Part shown: in pieces, positions 1 through 8,087 of the stretch
Position numbering within the stretch: the first letter of the stretch is position 1
Layout: the number at the start of each line of letters is the position of its first letter
Assembly: GCA_963837695.1 (NCBI GenBank)
Contig: CAWINZ010000005.1
Coordinates: 2,046,001 to 2,110,000, forward strand
DNA length: 64,000 nt
Direction of reading: 5' to 3'
From: VRUE01 sp963837695
GTDB taxonomy: Bacteria; Actinomycetota; Thermoleophilia; Solirubrobacterales; 70-9
The notes under the pieces: model-generated
Database searches by the model: none
What the model was told of the DNA's origin: nothing
What the model saw: only the letters and a program-made list of their open reading frames with translations
Position numbers and translations under genes: made by a program

Positions 1-1
1 C

Positions 2-484
2 GGGGCGAACCTCGGGCTCTTCCCAGACGGCCTCGACCGGCTCGTCATGGCCGAGCCGGATCCGCACATGCTCAAGCAGCTACGGCCCAAATTGACCGCG
101 TCGGGGCTCGACATCGACCTCGTCGAAGCCGGTGCGGAGAAGCTTCCCTTCGAGGATTCGAGCTTCGACACTGCGGTCTTCACCCTCGTCCTCTGCACGG
201 TGCCCGATCCCGACGCGGCGCTCGCCGAGGCGGCTCGGGTGCTCAAGCCCGGCGGTCAGCTGCTCTTCATCGAGCACGTCCGCGGCGAGGGCAACGTCGC
301 CAACTGGCAGGATCGCCTCGAAGGCCCGTGGAAGTTCATCGCCGACGGCTGTCGCTGCAACCGCGACACGGTGGCCAACATCGAAGCCTCGCCGCTGACC
401 GTCGAGCGGGTCGAGCACGGCGAGCTGCCCAAGTCGCCTCCGCTGGTCCGACCGCTCGTATGGGGCCGGGCCGTCCTGCCTTGA
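2..484 (+). CDS. Class I SAM-dependent methyltransferase, 5' end cut off by the window
   Basis: The reading frame is open from base 2 and stops with TGA at 482-484, so the N-terminus with the glycine-rich SAM loop lies outside the window. What remains has the later part of a Methyltransf_11 domain. It shows an acidic residue after the second strand (MAEPDPHML), the FDTAVFTLVLCTVPDP strand at the motif IV position, and a motif V/VI region (ARVLKPGGQLLFIEHV). The family transfers methyl groups to small molecules or lipids. The C-terminus resembles UbiE-like or phosphatidylethanolamine-type enzymes, but the substrate cannot be read from the sequence. The in-frame ATG at 47 is an internal methionine, not the likely start. 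Confidence 0.8.
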   Translation, partial: GANLGLFPDGLDRLVMAEPDPHMLKQLRPKLTASGLDIDLVEAGAEKLPFEDSSFDTAVFTLVLCTVPDPDAALAEAARVLKPGGQLLFIEHVRGEGNVANWQDRLEGPWKFIADGCRCNRDTVANIEASPLTVERVEHGELPKSPPLVRPLVWGRAVLP

Positions 485-489
485 TGCAT

Positions 490-513
490 TTGTACGGGCT
501 ATAGGGCGTACAA
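490..513. other. Short inverted repeat after the methyltransferase gene
   Basis: The arms TTGTACG (490-496) and CGTACAA (507-513) flank a 10-base spacer, six bases after the stop codon. There is no T-run, so it is a weak terminator candidate and could equally be an operator. The rest of 514-614 shows nothing else I can identify. Confidence 0.35.
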
Positions 514-614
514 CCCTGCGTGCGATGCCCAGCGTTGCCGACTCAACGCACGATAATGGTGGTTATGTCAACTTGCCCTATTTTGCAGCGCAACCCCGGC
601 GCTAAGATCGGTCA

Positions 615-785
615 ATGGAAGCTCCTCTTCCTCGCCCCAATATGAGCGGCGACGAACTACGCAAGGACTACCGGGCAAGTGACCCCGCTGCGCGGCTGCG
701 TCAGGGCTTCCGCCTCAGCCGCTTCGGCAGCCGACTTCAGCGCGCGATGGAGGCTTCTCGGACCTCAAGGGCCCCTCGCGATTGA
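615..785 (+). CDS. Small basic protein coupled to a nucleotidyltransferase
   Basis: This 56-residue frame runs from ATG 615 to TGA 783-785. The protein is Arg-rich with an amphipathic helix-like middle (PAARLRQGFRLSRFGSRLQR). Its stop overlaps the TTG start of the next gene by four bases (TTGA), the classic arrangement for translational coupling. I recognise no named family. Small proteins in front of a stand-alone nucleotidyltransferase recur in bacterial genomes and may act as partner or antitoxin; that is inference. The coupling and codon use make it likely to be real despite its size. Confidence 0.55.
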   Translation: MEAPLPRPNMSGDELRKDYRASDPAARLRQGFRLSRFGSRLQRAMEASRTSRAPRD

Positions 786-1279
786 CCGACGAACGGGCCC
801 TCGAGTCCGATCACGAGGGACATCTGCGAGCGCTGACGGCCGGCGGCGTCGACTTCGTCGTGATCGGGGGAATTGCCGTCATGGCGCACGGCTTTGTTCG
901 GGCAACGGCCGATACGGACATAACCGCCAATCCGGAGATGGCCAACCTCGAGCGTCTCGCCGCTGTCCTCAGCGATCTCGAGGCCGTGCTGCCCGGCGCC
1001 GACCCGATTGTCGGCGATCCGTCCAGCGCACGCTCGATCTCGTTCGGGGGCAATCCGCGCTTCGAGACTCGTCTCGGCCGCCTTCACATCGTCCAGAGTC
1101 CTGCCGGCGCCCCTGAGTACCGAGACATGGCGAACCGTGCCGAAACGGTGCAACTGGACGATCTGGAACTCCGTATCTGCAGCTACTCCGACCTTGTGGC
1201 GATGAAGGAAGCGACCGCTCGCGACCAGGATCGCCTCGACCTTGCGGCGCTTCGAGAGGCTCGCGCCGAAGACGGATGA
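782..1279 (+). CDS. Stand-alone nucleotidyltransferase, AbiEii/MNT-like fold
   Basis: A 165-residue protein with the polymerase-beta-type nucleotidyltransferase signature: GG at residues 29-30 followed by the metal-binding pair D44 and D46 (VIGGIAVMAHG, then ADTDI). Members of this superfamily move NMP groups onto proteins, tRNA or antibiotics, and many are toxin or antitoxin halves. The start is a TTG at 782, chosen because it overlaps the stop of the preceding 56-residue gene. The C-terminal part (DLVAMKEATARDQDRLDLAAL) is typical of the AbiEii-like/DUF6036 group. The substrate is unknown. Confidence 0.75.
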   Translation: MTDERALESDHEGHLRALTAGGVDFVVIGGIAVMAHGFVRATADTDITANPEMANLERLAAVLSDLEAVLPGADPIVGDPSSARSISFGGNPRFETRLGRLHIVQSPAGAPEYRDMANRAETVQLDDLELRICSYSDLVAMKEATARDQDRLDLAALREARAEDG

Positions 1280-1304
1280 ATCGCTCGGCGGACGGCCGAG
1301 CGGC

Positions 1305-2069
1305 TCAGCCGGCGGCTTCGATCGCTTCTTCGAGCAGACCGGCTTCCCCGGGCGTACCCAGGGTTTCTTTGCCTGAGGTGCCGGGGCCTTCGACGGCGAA
1401 CGAGGGCGTACCGGTGAAACCGAGCTTTTCAGCTTCCCGGGTGGTGCCTTCGACTTCGGCGACGGTCTTCGCGCTCTTGCGGTCCCTGTTCCATTGCGCG
1501 ATGTCGGGCACGCCCGCACCCTTCGCTATTTCGGTGAGAAATGCGTCGCTCACGTAGCTGGAGGTCTCGGGCCCCTGGTTTCGGTAGAAGAGCTCGATGA
1601 AGTTCCAGCCGCGGCCCTGCTTACCGGCGGCGATCGCCGCGGCGCCGGCCGGAGTCGATTCCGCATCGATGATCGTGAAGTTCTTGAACTCGATCTTGGC
1701 TTCGCCGCTGCGCACCTTGGAGTCGATCACGCTCGGCACGATCTCTTCCGAGAAGGCTTTGCAGACCGGGCACTTGAGGTCGCCAAACTCATAAAGCGTG
1801 ACCTTGGCGCTCGGCTCGCCGAGCAGGAGGCCGTTCTCGGGAATCCCCTTCAGCTGTTTGGCGACCAGACCCACGTCCTCGAGGTTCGTGTCGCCGCCGC
1901 TGGTCTTGTTCGCGCTGATCACGATCAGGACCAGCACCACGGCGACGACGAGGAAGGCGGCGGCGCTGCTGATCTGGAGCAGTCGTTTGCGGCGTTCTCC
2001 CTGCGCGCTCTCGCTTTCAGCCCGCAGGCGCTCTTCGCGCCGCGCCTCTCTGGAGCTTTTGCCGCTCAT
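1305..2069 (-). CDS. DsbA-family thioredoxin-like protein, membrane anchored
   Basis: This 254-residue protein has a basic N-terminus, one membrane helix at about residues 32-53 and an extracytoplasmic thioredoxin-fold domain. The redox motif CPVC is at residues 100-103 (EFGDLKCPVCKAF), and TGTPSF near the C-terminus supplies the cis-proline. It should introduce or shuffle disulfides in exported proteins. I start it at ATG 2069 because its ATGA overlaps the stop of the VKOR gene. A longer frame continues upstream without family similarity. VKOR would reoxidise this DsbA partner, so the two genes form a complete disulfide-forming system. Confidence 0.85.
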   Translation of the reverse strand: MSGKSSREARREERLRAESESAQGERRKRLLQISSAAAFLVVAVVLVLIVISANKTSGGDTNLEDVGLVAKQLKGIPENGLLLGEPSAKVTLYEFGDLKCPVCKAFSEEIVPSVIDSKVRSGEAKIEFKNFTIIDAESTPAGAAAIAAGKQGRGWNFIELFYRNQGPETSSYVSDAFLTEIAKGAGVPDIAQWNRDRKSAKTVAEVEGTTREAEKLGFTGTPSFAVEGPGTSGKETLGTPGEAGLLEEAIEAAG

Positions 2070-2497
2070 GCCGGTTTCCCAACGTAGCCAACCATGCGGA
2101 TGGCGTTGAGGCCGAAGAGGATCGTCATCAGCGCCGCGCTCGCCACGCACCATTGGCAGATCGCTTCGATCTTGAACAGCTCCAGATAGGTGAGGTAGAC
2201 GCTGTAGCCGAAGCCGACCAGGGCGACGCCGAAGCCGACCATCCGGGCCGCGTCTCCGCGCAGCAGCGAGGCAGCCAGCAAAAGGACGTAGCCGACGATG
2301 CCGAAGGCGGCGATGTTGACGCCGAGCAGGTGCGAGTAGGTGCTGTTGGCGACGGTCTCACAACCGCCCCCGCCGGCGATGCAGACCGGCGAGCCGCCAC
2401 CCGAGTCGGCGATCGTGATGTAGGTCGCGACGCCGATGCCGAACGCCGCGACGAAGGTCGCAATCATCCGCAGCGTTCCCTCTGCCGGCAACCTCAT
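2066..2497 (-). CDS. Vitamin K epoxide reductase (VKOR) family membrane protein
   Basis: A 143-residue protein with four predicted membrane helices. It carries the VKOR cysteine set: a loop pair with conserved Ser/Tyr (SPVC, then GGGGCETVANSTYS) and a C-terminal CxxC (AICQWCVASA) in the last helix. VKOR homologues pass electrons from DsbA-like proteins to quinone, regenerating the oxidant for disulfide formation outside the cell. The stop overlaps the start of the DsbA-like gene by four bases. ATG 2497 is preferred over an in-frame GTG at 2503. Confidence 0.85.
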   Translation of the reverse strand: MRLPAEGTLRMIATFVAAFGIGVATYITIADSGGGSPVCIAGGGGCETVANSTYSHLLGVNIAAFGIVGYVLLLAASLLRGDAARMVGFGVALVGFGYSVYLTYLELFKIEAICQWCVASAALMTILFGLNAIRMVGYVGKPA

Positions 2498-2531
2498 GCG
2501 CACAACCGTATTCGACCCGCCTTCAGCCGAG

Positions 2532-3377
2532 CTAAGCGGGACTCCCCCAACTCAAATCCGCGCCGAAGGCCGCGATCTCGCGCGAGAGCTTGCCGCCCTG
2601 CCAGGCGAGCGGCGACTCGCCCTCGGCCTCCTCCGTCAGCCGCGCCCGCGGCAAGCGTTCCGCGTAGGCCTCGGCAACCTGCCGCGGGTGCCCGGGGTCG
2701 GCAGCGTCGTGGCTGGCGACGACGAGCGCGGGCACCTGCAGCGATCTCAGCTCGTCCATCGCGCCGAATGGTCGCGAGCGCGGCACCTGGCGCAGCGCCT
2801 CCACCAGGGCGTCCGGATGGCGCTGGCGCAGCAGCCGCTCGCGGGTGAAGCGCAGCACCGAGTCGCGCCAGGCGGGGTCGGCTCCCTGGTTGCGGTCGAT
2901 GTAGTCGACGAAACCGTCGACCCCACCGCTCTCCAGCGCCGCCGCGAGTCCGTCCCAGTAGGCCAGCGACTCGGCCGAGATCTCACCCGTGTAAGTCGGC
3001 CCGACGATGACGAGGCCGCTGAGACGCTCGGGGTGGCGCAGCGCGTAGGCAACCGCGGTGTGGGCGCCCATCGAGTGGCCGGCGAGGACGAATCGCGCGC
3101 CTCCCACCGCCCTCGCAACTACGGCCTCCAGATCGTCGACCAGCTCCGGGTATCCATAACCCTGCCCCTCGGGAGCGGGCTCGGACTCCCCGTGGCCGCG
3201 CGCGTCATAGGAGGCGACGGCGTAGCCGGCCCGCTCCAGCGCCCGCGAGCCGTGCACGACGGAGCGACGGGTGGCGGTGATGCCGTGACAGAGGACGACC
3301 GGGGCCCCCTCCCCTCCCACCTCGCCCCGGATCGTCGGGTGCCTTCCGGCGGCAAACGGCCGCGGCTCGGCCGGCAT
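2532..3377 (-). CDS. Alpha/beta hydrolase
   Basis: A 281-residue alpha/beta-hydrolase. The oxyanion-hole HG is at residues 31-32 (VVLCHGITATRR) and the nucleophile elbow GHSMG at 100-104, with Ser102 the nucleophile. A later ASHDAADPGHP stretch sits where the acid residue is expected; the catalytic histidine is not obvious in the last 40 residues. The reaction type (esterase, lipase, haloperoxidase-like) cannot be told. ATG 3377 shares one base with the stop of the upstream peroxiredoxin gene (TGATG), so the two are probably translated together. Confidence 0.8.
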   Translation of the reverse strand: MPAEPRPFAAGRHPTIRGEVGGEGAPVVLCHGITATRRSVVHGSRALERAGYAVASYDARGHGESEPAPEGQGYGYPELVDDLEAVVARAVGGARFVLAGHSMGAHTAVAYALRHPERLSGLVIVGPTYTGEISAESLAYWDGLAAALESGGVDGFVDYIDRNQGADPAWRDSVLRFTRERLLRQRHPDALVEALRQVPRSRPFGAMDELRSLQVPALVVASHDAADPGHPRQVAEAYAERLPRARLTEEAEGESPLAWQGGKLSREIAAFGADLSWGSPA

Positions 3378-3829
3378 CAAGCGATTGCCGCGACGGCCTC
3401 TTCGATGTCGCCGACGGACTCGTAGCTGAGCCCGGCGAGGGTCACCTTGCGATGGCGGATGACCCCCTCCTCGTCGATGACGAAGACGGCGCGCCGCACC
3501 ATCGGCCCGGCGACGAGCCCGTAAGCCTTGGCAACCGCTTTGTCCTCGTCGGCCAGCAGCGGCACGTTGAGGCTCTTCTCTTTGCTGAAGCGCTCGTGAG
3601 AGTCGACCGACTGCGGTGAGATGCCGAGCACGTCGGCGTCGATCGCGTCGAGGCGGTCGCCTTCATCGCGGTAGGAGCAGAACTGTTTGGTGCAGACCAT
3701 CGTGAAGTCGCCCGGATAAAAGGCGAGGACCAGCTTCCTGCCGCGATAGTCGGAGAGCTTGTAGGTCTTGCCGCCGGTGCCAGGCAGCTCGAAGTCCGGT
3801 GCCGCGTCTCCTACGTCGACCTTGGCCAT
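3377..3829 (-). CDS. Peroxiredoxin, BCP/AhpC-TSA family
   Basis: A 150-residue thiol peroxidase. The peroxidatic cysteine is C46 in the PxxxTxxC motif (FYPGDFTMVCTKQFC), and C51 five residues later is placed as the resolving cysteine in BCP-type atypical 2-Cys enzymes. It reduces hydrogen peroxide and organic hydroperoxides using thioredoxin. Length and strand order match the family. It is the promoter-proximal gene of a two-gene unit with the alpha/beta hydrolase. Confidence 0.88.
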   Translation of the reverse strand: MAKVDVGDAAPDFELPGTGGKTYKLSDYRGRKLVLAFYPGDFTMVCTKQFCSYRDEGDRLDAIDADVLGISPQSVDSHERFSKEKSLNVPLLADEDKAVAKAYGLVAGPMVRRAVFVIDEEGVIRHRKVTLAGLSYESVGDIEEAVAAIA

Positions 3830-3856
3830 GTTCGAGAGATTAGTGAAGCGCCGAGG

Positions 3857-4540
3857 CTAACCGTGTTCGATCGAGATCTTCTCGATCAGGACGGTCTGTT
3901 TCGGCTTTTCGGTTTCGGGGTTACCCAGCTTGCCGATCCGTTCGACCACGTCGAAGCCCTTGTCGACCTCGCCGACCAGCGCGTATTCAGGCGGCAGGCC
4001 GGCGTCGGCGGAGAGGACGACGAAGAACTGGCTGCCCGAGCGACCGGGGGGCTCCGCCGGGCTCTTGGCCATCGCGACGATCCCTTTGGTGTAGGCGAGG
4101 TTGGCGGGGGGCTTCTCGTCGACGCTGTAGCCGGGTCCGCCGGTGCCGGTGCCGAGCGGGTCGCCACCCTGGATGACGAATTCGGGCGCGACCCGGTGGA
4201 AGGTGAGACCGTCGTAGAAGCCTTCCTCGGCGAGGAAGGCAAAGGAGTTGGCCGTCTTCGGCGCCCGCGCCGTGTCGAGCGCGATCTCGAACGTGCCGCA
4301 GCTGGTTTCGACCACCGCGGTCGCCTTCTGGCCCGTGGAGAGCACCTGCTTCGGCGCCTTGAAGCTGACCGTCTTCGGCTGCGGCGCTTCGACCTGCTTG
4401 CACCCCGAGCTGCTCGCGGCGGTGGTCGAGTCGCTGCCGCCGCCGCGCGAGATCAGGATCGCCGCGACGACGCCGGCGGCGATCAGCGCGAAGACGCCGA
4501 GCGCGATCCACTTCCTGCGTTCCTCCTGAAAACCCTCCAT
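3857..4540 (-). CDS. Membrane-anchored cyclophilin-type peptidyl-prolyl isomerase
   Basis: A 227-residue protein with one N-terminal membrane helix (about 11-31), a Ser/Thr-rich linker and a cyclophilin domain. Family hallmarks are FHRVAPEFVIQGGDP, where the Arg is catalytic, GSQFFVVLS, and ALVGEVDKGFDVVERI. It should speed proline isomerisation in proteins folding outside the membrane. It ends just before the peroxiredoxin gene on the same strand and starts 28 bases from a divergent methyltransferase gene, so 4541-4567 must hold promoter elements for both. Confidence 0.88.
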   Translation of the reverse strand: MEGFQEERRKWIALGVFALIAAGVVAAILISRGGGSDSTTAASSSGCKQVEAPQPKTVSFKAPKQVLSTGQKATAVVETSCGTFEIALDTARAPKTANSFAFLAEEGFYDGLTFHRVAPEFVIQGGDPLGTGTGGPGYSVDEKPPANLAYTKGIVAMAKSPAEPPGRSGSQFFVVLSADAGLPPEYALVGEVDKGFDVVERIGKLGNPETEKPKQTVLIEKISIEHG

Positions 4541-4567
4541 CGCGGCGAGATCCTAGATGATCGGTGG

Positions 4568-5041
4568 GTGCCCTCGCCTTCGCTGATCGCGCTTGCCGCC
4601 GCCGTCCTCCGCGTGCCGACCAGGCCCGAGCGGGTTCTCGAGATCGGTTGCGGTGACGGCGAGGCGGTGCTGTTCCTGGCGCGCGAGTACCCCTCGGCCC
4701 GGGTGCGCGGCGTCGACCCCTCGGCGGAGGCGATCCGCGAGGCCGTCGCGCGGATCGGGCTCGACCCGGAGGGGCGGGTCGCCTTCAAGCAGGGTAAGCC
4801 GCGCGCGCTTCCCTTCCCGGACGGCTTCTTTGACCTCGTCGCCCAGGCGGGCGGGGCCCTGCGCCCGGACGAGATCGCTCGCGTGCTGCGCCCGAAGGGC
4901 CACCTCGTGCTGGTTGGTCGCTGGCGCTGGCTGGACTGGCGCCTCGGAGGCCATGGCTTCGTCCCGGTCGAGAACGGCGATGCAGAGGGAGAACGCTTCC
5001 ACGTCCTGCGCCTTCACGCCACCGAGCCCCCGCCCGAATAG
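4568..5041 (+). CDS. Small class I SAM-dependent methyltransferase
   Basis: A 157-residue protein with SAM motif I near the N-terminus (VLEIGCGDGEA), a GVDPS acidic strand end and the motif V/VI segment EIARVLRPKGHLVLVG. It lacks a substrate-cap domain, so the target is unknown. The frame is open far upstream, but that part reads through the antisense of the cyclophilin gene; GTG 4568 is the best start given the divergent neighbour. It lies directly ahead of the lipid kinase and murT genes and may share their transcript. Confidence 0.7.
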   Translation: MPSPSLIALAAAVLRVPTRPERVLEIGCGDGEAVLFLAREYPSARVRGVDPSAEAIREAVARIGLDPEGRVAFKQGKPRALPFPDGFFDLVAQAGGALRPDEIARVLRPKGHLVLVGRWRWLDWRLGGHGFVPVENGDAEGERFHVLRLHATEPPPE

Positions 5042-5054
5042 TCTGCCCGACGCA

Positions 5055-5951
5055 ATGCGAGTCGATGGGATGCCTCTGGCGCTGCTGGTCAACCCGGCCT
5101 CGGCGCACGGGCGCACCCTGAAGCTGCTGCCGCAGCTGGAGCGGGAGCTGGATGCGCGCCGCGTTACCTTCCGGGTCGAGCGCACGCGTGGGCTCGAGGA
5201 CGGCGTCGAGCGGGCGCTGCGCGCCTCCGAAGCGGACGAGATCCCGGTCGTGGTCAGCGGCGATGGCCTGATCGGAGCGATCGGCGGCGCCCTCGCCGGC
5301 TCGCGGGTTCCGTTGGGGATCGTGCCCGGGGGGCGCGGCAACGACCTGGCGCGGGTGCTCGGCATCCCCACGGACCCGGCGGCCGCCGTCGCCATGCTCG
5401 CCACCGGGCAGACCCGTCGCATCGACGTCGGCGAGGTCAACGGCAAGCGCTTTCTCGGCATCGTCAGCGTCGGCTTCGACTCCGAAGCAAACCGGCTCGC
5501 CAACGAAACCAAGTGGCTGCGTGGCAATCTCGTCTACGCCTATGCCGGCCTGCGCACGCTGCTCGGCTGGAAGCCGGCCCGCTTCACGATTCAGGTAGGC
5601 GAGCGGCGCGAGCGGTTCACCGGCTACTCGGTCTCGGTCGCCAACAACAAGGCCTTCGGCGGCGGCATGTTCATCGCCCCCGACGCCGATCTGAGCGACG
5701 GCGAGTTTGACGTGGTCACCGTCGGCGAGCACGGCAAGCTGCGCTCCCTGGCTATCCTGCCGATGGTGTTCAAGGGCACCCACGTCGAGCAGGACGAGGT
5801 GCGGGTGTTTCGCGCCTCGCGGCTCGAGTTGAGCGCGAGCCGGCCGTTTCCCGTCTACGCCGACGGCGAGCATTTGACCGACCTTCCCGCCAAGCTGCGC
5901 GTCCTGCCGCAGGCGCTGAGCGTGATCGTCCCGGCGCAGGCCGAGGAGTGA
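5055..5951 (+). CDS. Diacylglycerol/sphingosine kinase-family lipid kinase
   Basis: A 298-residue DAGK_cat protein. The nucleotide-binding loop reads VSGDGL at residues 67-72, where most relatives have GGDGT. A clean PGGRGNDLAR follows at 91-100. The C-terminal half has the usual family features (NNKAFGGGMFIAPDADLSDG, VYADGEH). Such enzymes phosphorylate diacylglycerol or related lipids at the membrane. ATG 5055 follows the methyltransferase stop by 13 bases, and the stop overlaps the GTG of murT (GTGA), placing it in a cell-envelope operon. Confidence 0.82.
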   Translation: MRVDGMPLALLVNPASAHGRTLKLLPQLERELDARRVTFRVERTRGLEDGVERALRASEADEIPVVVSGDGLIGAIGGALAGSRVPLGIVPGGRGNDLARVLGIPTDPAAAVAMLATGQTRRIDVGEVNGKRFLGIVSVGFDSEANRLANETKWLRGNLVYAYAGLRTLLGWKPARFTIQVGERRERFTGYSVSVANNKAFGGGMFIAPDADLSDGEFDVVTVGEHGKLRSLAILPMVFKGTHVEQDEVRVFRASRLELSASRPFPVYADGEHLTDLPAKLRVLPQALSVIVPAQAEE

Positions 5952-7339
5952 ACGAGGACGGCAGCGGGGCGCTGTTCGGGGCCAAGCGCCTCGCCGCCCG
6001 CGCCGTAGGCGCCGCCAGCCGGGCGAGCGGCCGGGGCGGCGGAACGACGCTGCCGGGGCGGCTACTGCTGCGGCTCGACCGGCGCTCGATTGCCCGTCTC
6101 GGCCTGCGGCTCGACGGTGGCGTCACCTTGGTCAGCGCCACCAACGGCAAGACGACGACGGCGGGCATGCTGGCGGCCCTGCTCGCCGCCGACGGCCGGG
6201 TTCCCGTCCACAACCGGGCCGGGTCGAACATGACCTGGGGCATCGCCACGGCGCTGCTCGAGCAGCGCGGCCACGAGGGCCTGTTCGAGGTCGACGAGGC
6301 CTGGCTGCCGCGGGTGGCGGGCGAACTCGATCCCTCGCTGGTGGTGCTCGGCAACCTCTTTCGCGACCAGCTGGATCGCTACGGCGAGACCGAGGCACTC
6401 GCCGACGCCTGGGCGAAGACGGTCGAGCGACGGGCGGCGCGCACCCGCTTTGTCCTCAACGCCGACGACCCGCTGATCGCCGACCTCGGCCGCGACGGGA
6501 CGGGAAACCCGCGCGAGGGGATCGTCTACTTCGGAATCGACGACGAGGCCCAGGCGCTGCCCGAGCTGCAGCACGCCTTCGATGCGAAGCACTGCCGCCG
6601 CTGCGGTCACCCCTACGCCTACGAGCGCGCCTTCCTCGCCCACCTCGGCCACTACTCCTGCCCCAACTGCGGCGCGAGGCGGCCGCAACCGGATGTGACG
6701 GCGACCCGGATCGAGCTGCACGGGATGAGCGGCTCCTCGTTGACCGTCCAGACGCCGCAAGGCGAGCTGGCGATCGAGCTGCCCCTACCCGGCCTCTACA
6801 ACGTCTACAACGCCCTCGCCGCGATTGCCGCCGCGTTGGAGCTGGGTATCGCGGCGCAACGGATCGCGCCGGCGCTGAGCGAGATGCGCGGCGCCTTCGG
6901 GAGAGTCGAGACGATCGAGATCGCCGACAAGCGGGTCTCGATCCTGCTGGTCAAGAACCCGGCCGGGACGAACGAGGTCCTGCGCACGTTGAAGCTGGAG
7001 GCCGCCGGGGGCGGGATCGACCTCTGGATCGCCCTCAATGACCGCATCGCCGACGGTCGCGACGTCTCCTGGATTTGGGATGCCGATTTCGAGCTCCTGG
7101 CCGGCGCCGTCCGCCGGATCGTCTGCGCCGGCACCCGGGCGCCGGAGCTGGCCCTGCGGCTGAAGTACGCCGGCTGGCCCGAGGATTCGATCGCGGTCGA
7201 GCCGGGGATCGAGTCCTCGCTCGACCGGGCCGTGGCCAAGGCGCCCGAGCGACTCTTTGCGCTGCCGACCTACACGGCGCTGCTCGAACTGCACAAGGTG
7301 CTCTCGGGGCGCGGGCTCACCGAGGAGTTCTGGCGATGA
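5948..7339 (+). CDS. murT: Lipid II isoglutaminyl synthase, MurT subunit
   Basis: A 463-residue Mur-ligase-like protein. It has the ATP loop ATNGKTTT at residues 64-71, a four-cysteine zinc-ribbon insertion (CRRCGHPY, then YSCPNCGAR) specific to MurT, and a C-terminal DUF1727 domain. With GatD it amidates the D-glutamate of lipid II to D-isoglutamine on the cytoplasmic face of the membrane. GatD supplies ammonia from glutamine and MurT activates the carboxylate. GTG 5948 overlaps the lipid kinase stop, and its own stop overlaps the next ATG (ATGA). Unusually, a methyltransferase gene separates murT from gatD. Confidence 0.92.
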   Translation: MNEDGSGALFGAKRLAARAVGAASRASGRGGGTTLPGRLLLRLDRRSIARLGLRLDGGVTLVSATNGKTTTAGMLAALLAADGRVPVHNRAGSNMTWGIATALLEQRGHEGLFEVDEAWLPRVAGELDPSLVVLGNLFRDQLDRYGETEALADAWAKTVERRAARTRFVLNADDPLIADLGRDGTGNPREGIVYFGIDDEAQALPELQHAFDAKHCRRCGHPYAYERAFLAHLGHYSCPNCGARRPQPDVTATRIELHGMSGSSLTVQTPQGELAIELPLPGLYNVYNALAAIAAALELGIAAQRIAPALSEMRGAFGRVETIEIADKRVSILLVKNPAGTNEVLRTLKLEAAGGGIDLWIALNDRIADGRDVSWIWDADFELLAGAVRRIVCAGTRAPELALRLKYAGWPEDSIAVEPGIESSLDRAVAKAPERLFALPTYTALLELHKVLSGRGLTEEFWR

Positions 7340-8085
7340 CCCCCGCTTCCCCCGTGCCACCCGCCCGAGATTCGTCTGTCATCTGGCACGACGTTGAGTG
7401 CGGCAGCTATAGCGCTGACCTCCCGCTTTGGGAGGAGCTGGCGGGGGCGGGTGGCGGCGAGGTCCTCGACCTCGGCTGCGGCACCGGACGGGTCGCGCTG
7501 TATCTCGCCCGGCGCGGGCACCGGGTGACCGGGGTCGATCGGGACGCAGGCCTGCTGACCGCGCTGGACAGGCGTGCGAAGGGCCTCGCGGTGCAGACCG
7601 TCCACGCCGACGCCCGCGAATTCGTGCTCGAACGGCCTGTGGCGTTGGCGTTGGCGCCGATGCAGACCCTGCAGCTGCTCGAAGGCAGCGAGAACCGCAT
7701 CGCCTGCCTGCGCCGCGTGGCCGGCGCCCTGGCGCCCGAAGGGCGCTTCGCGGCTGCGATCCTGGAGCAGATGCCGCCGCCCGACGACTCGCCGCCACCG
7801 CTGCCGGACGTGCGCGAGGTCGACGGCTGGGTCTACTCAAGTCTTGCGGTCGAGGCCGCGGTTGGGCGGGACGAAATCGTCATCCACCGCCTCCGCCAAA
7901 CCGTCTCCCCGACCGGCGAGCTCGACGAGGAGCCAAATCGGGTCCGGATCGAGACCTTCTCGGCAGCACGGCTCGAGGAGGAGGCGGCGACGGTGGGGTT
8001 GGCGCCGGTCGAGCGCCACCGGATCGGACCGACCGACATCCACGTCGGCTCGACCGTCGTCGTCCTCGGCAAGGGAACGGGGTAA
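7336..8085 (+). CDS. Class I SAM-dependent methyltransferase between murT and gatD
   Basis: A 249-residue protein with SAM motif I EVLDLGCGTGRVALYLAR at about residues 42-59, a GVDRD acidic end and a beta-rich C-terminal half that probably forms the substrate cap. It starts at ATG 7336 within the murT stop (ATGA) and ends three bases before the gatD start, so it is locked into the lipid II amidation operon. The family alone does not give the substrate. Location suggests a peptidoglycan-precursor or related envelope target, which is inference only. Confidence 0.8.
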   Translation: MTPASPVPPARDSSVIWHDVECGSYSADLPLWEELAGAGGGEVLDLGCGTGRVALYLARRGHRVTGVDRDAGLLTALDRRAKGLAVQTVHADAREFVLERPVALALAPMQTLQLLEGSENRIACLRRVAGALAPEGRFAAAILEQMPPPDDSPPPLPDVREVDGWVYSSLAVEAAVGRDEIVIHRLRQTVSPTGELDEEPNRVRIETFSAARLEEEAATVGLAPVERHRIGPTDIHVGSTVVVLGKGTG

Positions 8086-8087
8086 CG

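Noticed and set aside
2153..2848. Long plus-strand open frame opposite VKOR and the hydrolase
   Set aside because: It is an antisense shadow of high-GC genes: composition is Arg/Ala/Gly-rich with no domain, while the minus strand encodes clear families.
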